Shown: positions 30,810-40,499 of the stretch, in pieces
Numbering within the stretch: position 1 is the first letter of the stretch
How the letters are laid out: every line of letters begins with the position of its first letter
NCBI RefSeq assembly: GCF_018691265.1
Contig: NW_024881323.1
Location: 25,655,610 to 25,719,609 of the forward strand
From: Tyto alba
Lineage: Eukaryota > Chordata > Aves > Strigiformes > Tytonidae
Length of the DNA: 64,000 nucleotides
Reading direction: 5' to 3'
The notes under the pieces: model-generated
The model's database searches: none
The model's input: the letters and a program-made list of their open reading frames with translations, nothing else
What the model was told of the DNA's origin: nothing
Translations under genes and position numbers: made by a program

Positions 30810-33800
30810 CTGTTAATGAAAGTCAAGAGAAAAACGTTAGTGGTGCAGTGACTGAGTGACACCTTGGCTTGAAGTCAAAGATGTGCTTCCCTGGCTAAGC
30901 AAGAAGAAGCCACTCTGTCCCACAGGAGAGAGCGTACGAGGAGCTTGGCAAGCTGGTTATAGTCACAGGTTCGTTTCTGAATCCAGCAGAAACCGTTAAC
31001 TGAAAATACAGATACGGGTGCGACAGATGCTGCACAAGAGCGTTACTGAAAACCTATGACCGCGTCCTTCCAACTGAAAGGCAGGCGAAGAGTAAGTGGC
31101 TTTAACTCAGCTTGCGGTGAAGGATCTCTCTTGCACAGCCAAATGGGCGAGTAACAGGGAAACCCACTGGGTTATGAGGTCTGTATTTTCAGAGATACGT
31201 ACGCAGACAGAAGCTTTAAGCGAGGTCATGATGTTCTGCACAGGAAAGTACTTACTCTTTGGGCAGACAAGCTGCATCTTCCAGAAGAGATACAGCTGCT
31301 TGAACCATCGCAATTGGCGTAGCAATATAGCCAGGCTCTGAGAGGAAGAAAAAAAAAAAAAGAAAGAAAATGAAACAAAAAAACAAAATCAAACCAATCA
31401 ATCTACGGTGTGTTGAAACGTAGCATGTAAGCTTGCTCTTACCTACAGCAAGCTGAAGAATAATCTCTTTGGCAATGAAACAGCCTTCCCCTTTTAAGAC
31501 CAGCTTTTTTACCTGGCAGTCATCCCAAGCAGCTGGTGAAGCCCTCAAGATCTAACCTGGACACACACTGCTTCAAACACAGGCCTGCGGCCACACAACC
31601 ACCACGAGCGGTCAGCTCATGCTGACAGAGGGCTCTCCACTACAGCAAGAGCTTTCCCCATCCTGTGCTTAAATTTGGACTTTTGCTGTGAGACTGCTGC
31701 ATTTGCCTACATCTCCAGTTCTTTGAAGCACCTATGCTTCACTAACACCTCTCTGAATGGACACGCTCGCTGTCTCCAAGCTTTACTTCAGGTATCGTCT
31801 CCCCTCCAAGGAAGGACCCGAAGACAAGTACGTTACAGCTAGAAATGACACCACGCCAGATTTGCTTAAGTTCACTCACAGGGGACTGGAGAGAAACAAG
31901 TTTAAGTCCAGGCCGTAACAACTGGAAACTACCCGTAACGCACTCTGCCTGGAACTGCTCTGCTCTACTCTGCAAAAATGACAACTGGAACGGAGAACGT
32001 CAGAAGGAAAGAGAATGACGAGAAGGCAAAGGACTTGGCTATTTCAAAAACCAGGTCACAATGAATGCTAGTGCCCAGGGTGACAGACACTCCGTAAAGG
32101 CTCTTGACCTTACTCATATTGCAAGAGCTCCTCGAGGGCGAAAGGCACAGCAGTGAAACCATAAACCTGGTTGAGAGTAGGGAATGTGAGGCAAAACCAG
32201 CCAGCCGCTACGAACATGCATACCTGGCCCTTTCACTTCGGTGCAGATCTTTACATTCGGTTTCCCATTCTGGGGATCTTGCCCCTCACTGTAACCCTCG
32301 CCAAAAAAAGTCATCGTGAAAGAGGTTCCATCCATCTGTCGTGGGCAAGACAAGCGTGGTCACCAAAACAGGAACTCACTTATATCAGGCAAGCACAAGT
32401 AGGAAATACAAAGGTATCTGTTACGCCAAATACTGTGATCCGTCTAAACAGGAGAACAGTAATTCTGAGTTACTGCTTAAAAGGTACAGTCTCGTCTGAA
32501 TCTTTAATCACTTCCACTTGGTTGGAACTGTTACTGTTCTAAAGTCCATTTATTCTCTCGGTGCTTTCACTCCTGGGTTTTTCACTCCTCCGCCATCACC
32601 TTCGGCAGACTGAGTGCTGGGCCATCCGTGTAAATATATCAGACCAGCAACAAGATCCATTTTTCCCTCAGAGGAGGTCCACACACTTTGATGTCTAATA
32701 GCAGAAGGCGCGATTATTTAAATATTCAAATCTATCTGAACAGGCGCACACAATGTCCAATTAGAAATTATTTCTCTGAGACTCTGCAGTTGACTCTAGA
32801 TTACTGCTCCACCCCTACCATAACAAACCTCTTCAATGATTGTGATGGAAAGCAGCCAGTTACCTGTTTCTGGGTTGGTCCTTTCCTCGAGAAGCGTCCA
32901 GCAGAGAAAAATTCCGGGTACTATATAGTAAGAGGGGAAAGGAGGGGAAAAAGAAGAAAAAATGACAACCAACAATCAACTAGAGGGGGAATAAATTAAT
33001 CTCCACCCGCTTAATTCTTTTGTGGTTTGAACACTTACTTTTGTCAGAAGTTTTCTTCCAAAGCTAAACTTCACAAGAAGAAGAAAAAAAAAGCCAGCAA
33101 ACATCAGCTTGATAACAGAGCCAAGGCCACCTATGTTCATGTAAGCGCCAAACTGCACCTGAGGCCAAAACATATTTTCAGTGACTGAACTTACATTAGG
33201 AGTTTTGCATCAATTCATTTCATGCAGATGTTCACGCAAACTGAGAGAAACCGATCGTAACAGCCCTAGTAACACGGGCTTTTGCTCAAGCATTTTCATG
33301 ACACTCTCTCTCTTTGCTGAAAGCAAACCGTTCCAAACTTATCCCTGGCTCAACCCAAAATTCCACACACAATAGATCTACCCCCAAATTAGGACGCAGT
33401 TCTCTGATACAAGACAGCTGTTTGAACAGGGCCTTGAACAACTGTTTTAGTTCTAAACAACCCTTTGAATAACGCTTCAGAGTTCATTATGAGAAGACAG
33501 TGTAACTGCAGAACGGCGAGGGAGCAAGCATGGTAAACAAGAGCAGAAAATCTTAAAGCAAGATGCGTTTTGGTATCTGATTTCAGGCTCCTTTCCCCAG
33601 ATCTTCCTTTCCTCCTCTTTGTGCTTTAGCTTAAGAGAAACCGAGGCCCGCCTTGAGAATTCCGGAATAGCAATGGCAAGCCCTTCTCATCAATAGTTTC
33701 CAAGTACACTTTTAGAGCGCTATCTCACCTCCGTCTCCTAACTGATGCCTGCGATTCTGCACAGCTGTTACACAGATAGTTCGTGCTGGTCTCCTCTCAG

Positions 33801-36800
33801 GAAACCATGGAAAACAAAAACCAAGCGTCTTTTCCACCCCCACCGCTTCACACTGCCGTTACTCTGCACACCGGAGACCCGAGCATCAAGGCAGTCTCCA
33901 GATACAGAAGAGCAGCACATGAATTCCTTATCAGAATGTTTACTACACTGTACTGACCTGACTATAGTTACACAGACCACAGTTATGACACTTTTAGCAA
34001 CTCTGGCATAGAGGGAAAAAAAAAAAAAAAAAAAAAAGCCCCTGTACAGACACAGAATCTAATGTGTTTAACGTTCCCCAAACCCACGAAGCCTACTTTT
34101 CAAGCACTTCTGTGACTCAAGGCTTCCACCCCCTACAGATACACGCCCAGACCTCAGAGAGCTGGAGGACCCTACAAGAGACTCTCACAACTATGAGGCT
34201 AGCAGCAGTGAGCAAGCTCATCAGGTAGCATATCACATAGCATGAAACAGGCCCGTGCACCCAGAGGAACCTGGAGTACATCAGGGCAAGCAGCTTCCAG
34301 ACGTGATCAACAAAACAAGCCTCCTCCTTTACAGAAGCAAAAGCATGTCGCAGTTCATTCCTATTTACCTAGCTACAGAAACCCCACTACACAGATCTGC
34401 GACAAGAACAGTTATCACCTAAAGGGAAGATTTGCTGAAAATGGTAATAAAGACATAGTATACCAGTAACAGTAACTTACAGGTGTTTCCTGCAGATGTG
34501 TGTGCAGGTAACGCTGAGATCGCTTCACAACAGAAACATCAGATCCCATGAACGGAATGGAGTACTCCTTGAATTCCTGATTGTAAAACACACATCCCCT
34601 GCAAATGCAAAAAAGAAAAATCAGAAAGTGCAGATGTTCACGCAAACTGAGAGAAACCGATCGTAACAGCCCTAGTAACACGGGCTTTTGCTCAAGCATT
34701 TTCATGACACTCTCTCTCTTCGCTGAAAGCAAACCGTTCCAAACTTATCCCTGGCTCAACCCAAAATTCCACACACAATAGAAATTTGATAATCAAAATA
34801 ACATTTTCCTCATTCTACTGATCGCTTCTGAAATCAAACCCGAAAGTCTGCCCTGTCACTAAAAGGCTCTTAGAACAAGTTAACCTTGAGACTCAGTGAG
34901 TGCTGGGACATGTTCTTTTTTCAGTAACATAGGAACGAATCGGTAAAGCTGAACTTGTCTTCCATTCCACTAGACGGGCAGCTATGTGTTCCTACTATAC
35001 TCAAGTCCTAAATGCATCTTTTCAGCGTTGAAGAACAGGTTAACCATCTATATGAGAAACACTGGAACTGTCAAAAGACAGCCCGTTTCACATCTTATGC
35101 TTCTTATACCTTCTCCTAAGTTTGGCACCAACCACTGGGATAGGGGCATAGCCTATCTTTTTTCGAAGCTTCCTCAGGTTGTCTTGATCCGCAAGGCCAT
35201 AAACAGCTGACTTCCAGGTCCCATCATGTATACAGCAACCCTGGTGACACATCAAGAAACAGCAGTTAATTTGGTACCTGAAGGCTTCGTGTATTATTTT
35301 AATAACGAGCTCAGAATTATTACAGAGACTACACACTATTACAATTCTTACATGCGTGTGTTATGATTACATGCATTAAAGTACACCCGAGTGTGGTGGT
35401 TTGACCTGGGCTGAAGGACAGGCGCCCACCAGGCCGCTCTGCCACTCCCCTCCTCGGTAGGACAGGGAGTGGAGAAAAGAAGCAGCAAAAAATCCTCTCG
35501 AGGGTCAAGTTTAAGAAAGCAAAAGCCAAGGCCGCACGTGAAGCAAAGGAAAGCAAGGAATGTATTTTCTCCTTTCCCCTCAGCGGCAGTGTCCAGCCGC
35601 TTCCCGGGAAGCGGGCCTCAGGACGCACAGCCGTAGCTCCGGAAGACAAGCGGCGTAATAGCGCGTTCCCCCCGCCCCTCCTCCTTTCTCTCAGCTTTCA
35701 GTGCTGAGCAGAGGTCAGGCGCTATGAAATTCCCCTCTCTGCCTTCCAACCATCCCGCCGTAGCTCATGCTCATTACTGAAATCCCTCCTTAGCACCACT
35801 TACAACTCGTGCTCCATATATAAACCACCTTTATACCCAACATACAGATTTATACATTCTCCCCAACTACTATCCTCTGTCCTTTAACAGAGAGATATTA
35901 CTCTCCCACCCCAGGGGACTCTCCCCGACTCCTCCAGATGTTCCTAAGAACAGGCTACGCCTTGTTCCCCGTCTGTCAAGAGGCTTCTCAGGGCAGGAAT
36001 GCTCCACTATCGGGCACCATCGCCGGCTTGGTCTGGGTCATCACTGCGTTATTTTAGTAACGACCTTAGAATTATTACATACCTCACACGCTGTCATAAT
36101 TATTACAGAGACGCATTATGATTACATGCATTAAAATATATTGAAACGACCCCACCCCCAAACAAACGATAAAGAAAACCCAACAAACAGCCAAACGCTG
36201 GGATTACCGGCAGCACGCGATCAGTATCGGTTACAGTTTGTGTAGGAATCCTTCCCACATCTCTGCAAAAAACTGAGTATTTCGTGAAACAGCTTAGCAA
36301 CACAACAAACTTCAGGGAGACAGCCTATGCAAACGAGCCTTACAAAAGCCTGTTTGCTTGGGATCCTTTTAGGAGCTCCCAAAGAACAAAGTTCTCAGAT
36401 TTCATCATCAGCGAACTGCCAGCTCGTTCCTTGGTCTGAATTAATGTAACGACAGTTATTCTCATGGGCTACAATGACGTTACTGCCAATGCCTCTGAGT
36501 TTCCAGGAAGGGATAAACTGACTCACCTCAGGCCCATACTTCACTGTCAGGAAGCTTTCGACAGCCGTTAAGGTACCTTTAGGGAAGAAGAAAGCATTAC
36601 TTGGCATATACACTGTCCTTTGTTCCCAAAGCCAGAGAACACTCTGGCAGACTCAAATAGCAGGCCACTGGCACTGTTAGTTGCAAAGGCAGAGTGGCAT
36701 CTTTGCATCAAAGGGCAATAAACTCAGGTTAAGTCCCACAGCTCTTTCCGTTAGCAAGTATCACATTTCTTAGGCAAAGTACTTCAGTGGGGGTCACCGA

Positions 36801-39800
36801 TACTACCTTTACTCACTACAGTTGTAATTTGTCTTATCTAGTCAGTGAGATAATGTAAATAACCAACCGGAAAAAATTAAACAAAAAATATTAAGAGCTG
36901 TATTTTCTTTTCCTCCGAGTTTCAAGATAAAGGATGATGTAGGCGGTGGAAACCAAGATGGACTCACAGATTTCTGCAGACCTTAACTACAAAGAAAAAA
37001 AAAAACCAAACCCACAAAAGCCCCAAAACACACAAGATAACCGAAAACATTCAATTTTAGCACAGCTTGTGTTTTGCAAAGAATGCCGAGTTGGGATGAA
37101 CAGCAAGACACCACCACTCCTCCAAATTCGGCTTTGCTTTGCTCAGCTCCTTCTGAGATTGTAAAACTGTACTCGTACGGGCAAATTTCAATCTAGCAAG
37201 CAACTGGAAAGACGGGTGATAATACCACCACGTGCTATCAACTCTAGAGATAAGGAAGAGATAAAAAGACATCTTCAGCCAAAAAAAGGTATCGGACATC
37301 AAATCAGAATGCCATGACCAACCACATACTCATTTCCAGGCCTCTTCTCCCCCTCCAATCGGATCCAGATAGAGTTTTCTTAAACTGAAAGTCGATGATA
37401 CGCTCCAGCGTAAAGCAATCCCACCCCACAGCAGTCTTAATAGTCCATAAAAGCAAAACACATGGGTTCTCTTATCGGCCCTTCCAACTGAAAGTCAGAC
37501 CCAATGAACACAGTAGCCTCACTTCAGATTGGGAGCAAGCACTATCTGCATAGAACCACGTCACCTCACATCTTTCCTCAAAGATTTATTGATCTACTTC
37601 TGTATTTATCCTCTTTCCATCACTGTCCAGCTGCCCCTCAAGAAAAGGGTGCTGTATGGCGCCTTCGACCTACTTCCACTCGTACAACAGCCTCTCCGTG
37701 CTGGCGGGAGCAGAAGAACACCGAGCAATCTGGTCACCCACCGCTTTGCGATCCATTTCCCGCAGCCCTCCTGTCCCCACTCTCCCCTCCCTACAAGACG
37801 CTCCCCACGCAAGAGGCAGCGTGCCGAGGCCTGCCCAGGGACGTCCACACGCCGGCTGGACAGCCCGCTGCTCAGCACTGGGGGTTCTGGTCTCTCGGGG
37901 AGCGACGCGACCTGGAATCCCTCCTCTGCCTGGCGACCAGCGCCCTCCAGTCGAACGGGAATAGGATTTACTTTTCAATTTTTATCTACCCGATTTGGAT
38001 GGCACTGGTCAGCTGGTGAAGGCAGGCAAAAAGAGAGACCGAAGGAACTGCCACGGAAGCACTGCTGCTTTAGGAAACCAGTTGAAAGCATAACCTGCAT
38101 TTCTTTTTCAGCGGAAAGTCACACTTAAATAAGTCACCTTTCAGCTTGTCTCTGGTGTACAGTACTCCCATATCGGCCGGTATCGTGTCAAAGCCACAGC
38201 TTCCAATGATGTACACTCCCTTTTCCGCAGCTTTTTCGTTGTATTTCAGGTACATTCCTTCCAGAAACTACAACACAGTCAGGACAAATAGTTGAAGCGG
38301 AACTCTGTGCCTGGCCATACCCAACGGGAGCCATCAGCGCTTTACAGCCCTACCACAGCTCCCTACCTGCTTCCAACCACTTACAAGCATCTTTAGGACA
38401 GATACGTATTACTCCTGCTTTACGGTATCACAGACTCACAGCAGGGCAAACAAGTGTGATCCACACAAAATTCCTGCGTAGAATCACCACTGAGACTGGA
38501 AGCAGAACTCACAAATTCTGGATTTCCAGAGAGAGCCCAAGAGGCTCTCGGTCAAAAGTAAGAAAGCAATGCAACTAATAGACATTAACGCATGCACTAC
38601 AGTAATTATCGCATCTGAAAACTGTAGCTCAGGAGGTGGAATTTGTCTTGCTGTGCAAATGCGTTTGCAGACACAGGAAACATACTCAGAGAATGCTCCT
38701 TTAACAGACCCGTCACCGAGGGCAGCATTTTTCTACTGGCACATACCTGGGGTTCTCCGCAGATGTCAATGCAGTTTGCACCATTGTCGACACAGGCTTC
38801 TACCATGGGCTCTCCAAGGAACCTATACTGTAGAAGGGAAGGACACCACACGTAACAAAGCAAAACCCACACACAGCAGCTCCCCCGGCGTGCTTTAGCC
38901 AACACATGCATCTGCAACAAGAGTAAACGCTTGGTGGCTACTCATTTTGCTCGGTGGGCCAACGAGCCAGTAGTGCCTGTATTGCTGCTGCTGCTGCTGT
39001 TGTTGTGGGGACGGGCTGGTGAGAAGGAGCAGCCTCACAGACTTCCTCTCTGACCACGGAGCTTGCCGCACATATTCCACCCCGTTTCTCCCACCACAGG
39101 CGAGCACCAGGGCCGGCTCAGCATCTCTCACCTCCGTGTACGCTCCTTGCACTCCTGTATCACCAGCCCGGTCTCCGCTCGAAGACTCGTCGTTTCACGG
39201 ACGCTGCCATGCCCCAGCTCCCAGCTCTCCTACTCCCATCCCCGCCCAACGCGCTGCCGACACCGCCACCCCGAGTCTCACCGGCGCCGAGCGCTCACAG
39301 CAGCGGCTCCGCGGGCCGCTCCGCCGGCTCTCGCGTCAGCCCCGCGCCGCTCCCATCCCTCCGGCCCAACCCAGAACTCCTCCCCACGCTGCCCGTGGAC
39401 GACTTCAAAAGCCACCGCCAAAGCCCTGCTGCAGTTCAGCGGCAACTGACCCACAGTTACGCCACCCGCAGCGGAGGCGGGAGACCTTCAGCGGCTCCAG
39501 GTCCCGGCTCTACCGTCGGGTCCGTTCCCAGAAGCTCCGTCTCCTCGGGACGGCTCCCGGAGCCCGGCGGCAGGTTTCCCGGCGGCCGTGGCCGCCCTCC
39601 CCTCCCCTCCCCGCCCCTCGGAGCCCGGCCGCCCGCAGCGCTGGGAGCGGCGGCGGAGGGGCAGGCGCCGGGCCGAGCTCTGCCGGGAGCACCGCCCGCC
39701 TCGCCGCACTCACCGGGCCCACGCAGTTGAGCACCAGCCGGGTCTGCCTCGCCATGGCGGCCAGCGACGCCGCGTCGCCCACATCGCACAGCAGCACGCC

Positions 39801-40293
39801 GACCTCCGCGCCGAGCGCCGCCTTCCCTGCGCGCCGGAGACCGCCGTCACCGGCAGCGCCGTCACCGGCAGCGCGCGCCCGCCGGGCCGGGCCGGGCCAC
39901 GCCACACCACCCCCTTCTCTTTTCCCCTCCCCTCCCCGGTCCGCCGTCTCCCCGGCGAAGCCCCAACACCGGGCGGCTCGCCCCTCAGCCCTGCCCCTCA
40001 CACCCGCCCGCGGGCGGCTCCCGATGGACGGGGCCCGGTCTCGGCGGCGCTGCGCCACACGTCCCGCAGCCGCGGCCCCTACCCAGCCTCTCGGCCGCCC
40101 GCTCCAGCACCGCCCGCAGCTTCTCCCGGCTCCGCCCGGCCACGGCCCAGCGTAGGCCGCCGCGCAGCTCCCCGCTGGCCGCCACCCGCGCCACCTCCTC
40201 CACCACGAACTGGCCGGTGAAGCCCGAGGCCCCGAACACCACCAGCTCGTAGGGCCGCTCGGCCGCCGCCGGCCCGCCGCCTCCAGCCGCCAT
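30704..40293 (-). CDS. SCCPDH: SCCPDH, saccharopine dehydrogenase-like oxidoreductase (12 coding exons, intact)
   Basis: A membrane-associated Rossmann-fold protein of the saccharopine dehydrogenase superfamily, found on lipid droplets and mitochondria in mammals; its enzymatic role is not settled. Twelve exons joined by GT-AG introns give 1,311 nt, that is 436 codons plus TGA; the human protein is 429. The N-terminal dinucleotide-binding motif GASGFTG is at residues 21-27, followed by WAVAGRSREKL. A hydrophobic helix lies in exon 8 (about residues 291-309). The C-terminus ends FSVISKPEV. No frameshift or stop was seen and all phases match. The start ATG at 40293 is in a CpG island. It is convergent with AHCTF1. 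Duplicated pieces of its introns, exon 2 and 3' UTR lie elsewhere in the window. Confidence 0.95.
31256..31337 (-). CDS. SCCPDH: SCCPDH exon 11
   Basis: EPGYIATPIAMVQAAVSLLE..., ending ACLPK. Acceptor CTCTCAG, donor GTAAGT. 82 nt. Confidence 0.93.
32224..32335 (-). CDS. SCCPDH: SCCPDH exon 10
   Basis: MDGTSFTMTFFGEGYSEGQD..., ending VKICTEVKGP. Acceptor CGACAG, donor GTATGC. 112 nt. Confidence 0.93.
32864..32920 (-). CDS. SCCPDH: SCCPDH exon 9
   Basis: YPEFFSAGRFSRKGPTQKQ (human FPWFFSFGYFSKQGPTQKQ). Acceptor ATATAG, donor GTAACT. 57 nt. Confidence 0.92.
33039..33158 (-). CDS. SCCPDH: SCCPDH exon 8 (membrane helix)
   Basis: VQFGAYMNIGGLGSVIKLMF then AGFFFLLLVKFSFGRKLLTK: one hydrophobic segment followed by basic residues, as in mammalian SCCPDH. 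Acceptor GCCTCAG, donor GTAAGT. 120 nt. Confidence 0.93.
33224..33376 (+). repeat. direct duplicate flanking SCCPDH exon 7, copy a
   Basis: 153 bp matching 34630-34782 with one visible mismatch in the core (TTTGCTG versus TTCGCTG). Lies in intron 7. Confidence 0.92.
34017..34038 (+). repeat. poly-A tract in SCCPDH intron 7
   Basis: About 22 A residues; low-complexity, read-error prone. Confidence 0.85.
34481..34598 (-). CDS. SCCPDH: SCCPDH exon 7
   Basis: Encodes YSIPFMGSDVSVVKRSQRYL and ends LQETP. Acceptor TTTGCAG, donor GTAAGT. 118 nt. Flanked by a 150-bp direct duplication (34630-34782 and 33224-33376). Confidence 0.93.
34630..34782 (+). repeat. direct duplicate flanking SCCPDH exon 7, copy b
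   Basis: Matches 33224-33376. Lies in intron 6, 32 bp from exon 7. Confidence 0.92.
34816..34983 (+). repeat. SCCPDH intron 6 segment, source or copy of 19138-19305
   Basis: 168 bp nearly identical to the block next to AHCTF1 exon K. Lies in intron 6 between the duplicate at 34630-34782 and exon 6. Confidence 0.9.
35110..35240 (-). CDS. SCCPDH: SCCPDH exon 6
   Basis: GCCIHDGTWKSAVYGLADQD..., ending PVVGAKLRR. Acceptor TCACCAG, donor GTATAA. 131 nt. Confidence 0.93.
35392..36043 (+). mobile_element. ERV LTR in SCCPDH intron 5
   Basis: Opens TGTGGTGGTTTGACCTGGGC, the typical beginning of an abundant songbird ERVL-type LTR, with the following CCACCAGGCCGCTCTGCCAC part. Contains ACAGGGAGTGGAGAAAAG, a CCCCCCGCCCCTCCTCC block and ends near GGTCATCA. 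Orientation of transcription is not certain. It is flanked by diverged copies of the same roughly 95-bp host sequence (35294-35388 and 36050-36145). Confidence 0.7.
36527..36576 (-). CDS. SCCPDH: SCCPDH exon 5
   Basis: 50-nt exon encoding GTLTAVESFLTVKYGPE. Acceptor CCTAAAG, donor GTGAGT. Confidence 0.93.
38138..38267 (-). CDS. SCCPDH: SCCPDH exon 4
   Basis: FLEGMYLKYNEKAAEKGVYI..., with GSCGFDTIPADMGVLYT (human GSSGFDSIPADLGVIYT). Acceptor GTTGTAG, donor GTGACT. 130 nt. Confidence 0.93.
38747..38827 (-). CDS. SCCPDH: SCCPDH exon 3
   Basis: YRFLGEPMVEACVDNGANC..., ending ICGEPQ. Acceptor TTCTACAG, donor GTATGT. 81 nt, phase 0 both ends. Confidence 0.93.
38984..39005 (+). repeat. CTG/TTG microsatellite in SCCPDH intron 2
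   Basis: About five CTG units followed by TTG units; duplicated at 29094-29116 within the copied intron block. Confidence 0.85.
39714..39826 (-). CDS. SCCPDH: SCCPDH exon 2
   Basis: GKAALGAEVGVLLCDVGDAASLAAMA..., ending LVLNCVGP. Acceptor GCGCGCAG, donor GTGAGT. 113 nt. Copied in both inverted-repeat arms. Confidence 0.93.
40083..40293 (-). CDS. SCCPDH: SCCPDH exon 1
   Basis: ATG followed by MAAGGGG...ERPYELVVFGASGFTGQFV and ending ERAAERLG. Donor GTAGGG. 211 nt, ends in phase 1. Contains the Rossmann GxxGxxG loop. The Gly/Ala-rich start is longer than in human. Confidence 0.93.
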
Positions 40294-40499
40294 GGGGAGC
40301 GCCGCCGCCGCACTGCCTGGCTGCTGCGGGTACCGGCCGCGGTCACGCGGGCCCGCCCCCCCGCGGGGCGGGGCGGGGCGCGCCAGGGCGCGCGGCCCGC
40401 CCACGGGGCGGCCGTAGGCGCGCGCTCCCCGCGGCCCCTCAGCCACGGCGGCCCGGCCTTTGCCGTTCTTCCAGCGGCGGGGGGAGAGGTGCTGTCGCT

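Larger units (their letters stand above)
39180..40480. promoter_or_regulatory. CpG island over SCCPDH exons 1-2 and promoter
   Basis: Dense CpG and GC-rich sequence from intron 2 through about 190 bp upstream of the start codon, including repeated GGGGCGGGGCGGGGC Sp1-type boxes near 40366-40380. No TATA box is evident. Consistent with a housekeeping promoter on the minus strand. The 378-codon plus-strand frame here is a product of GC bias, not a gene. Confidence 0.8.

Noticed and set aside
39019..40155. 378-codon plus-strand open frame over SCCPDH exons 1-2
   Set aside because: Lies in a CpG island where stop codons are rare, has no domain, is Pro/Ala/Ser/Arg-biased, and is antisense to verified SCCPDH exons.
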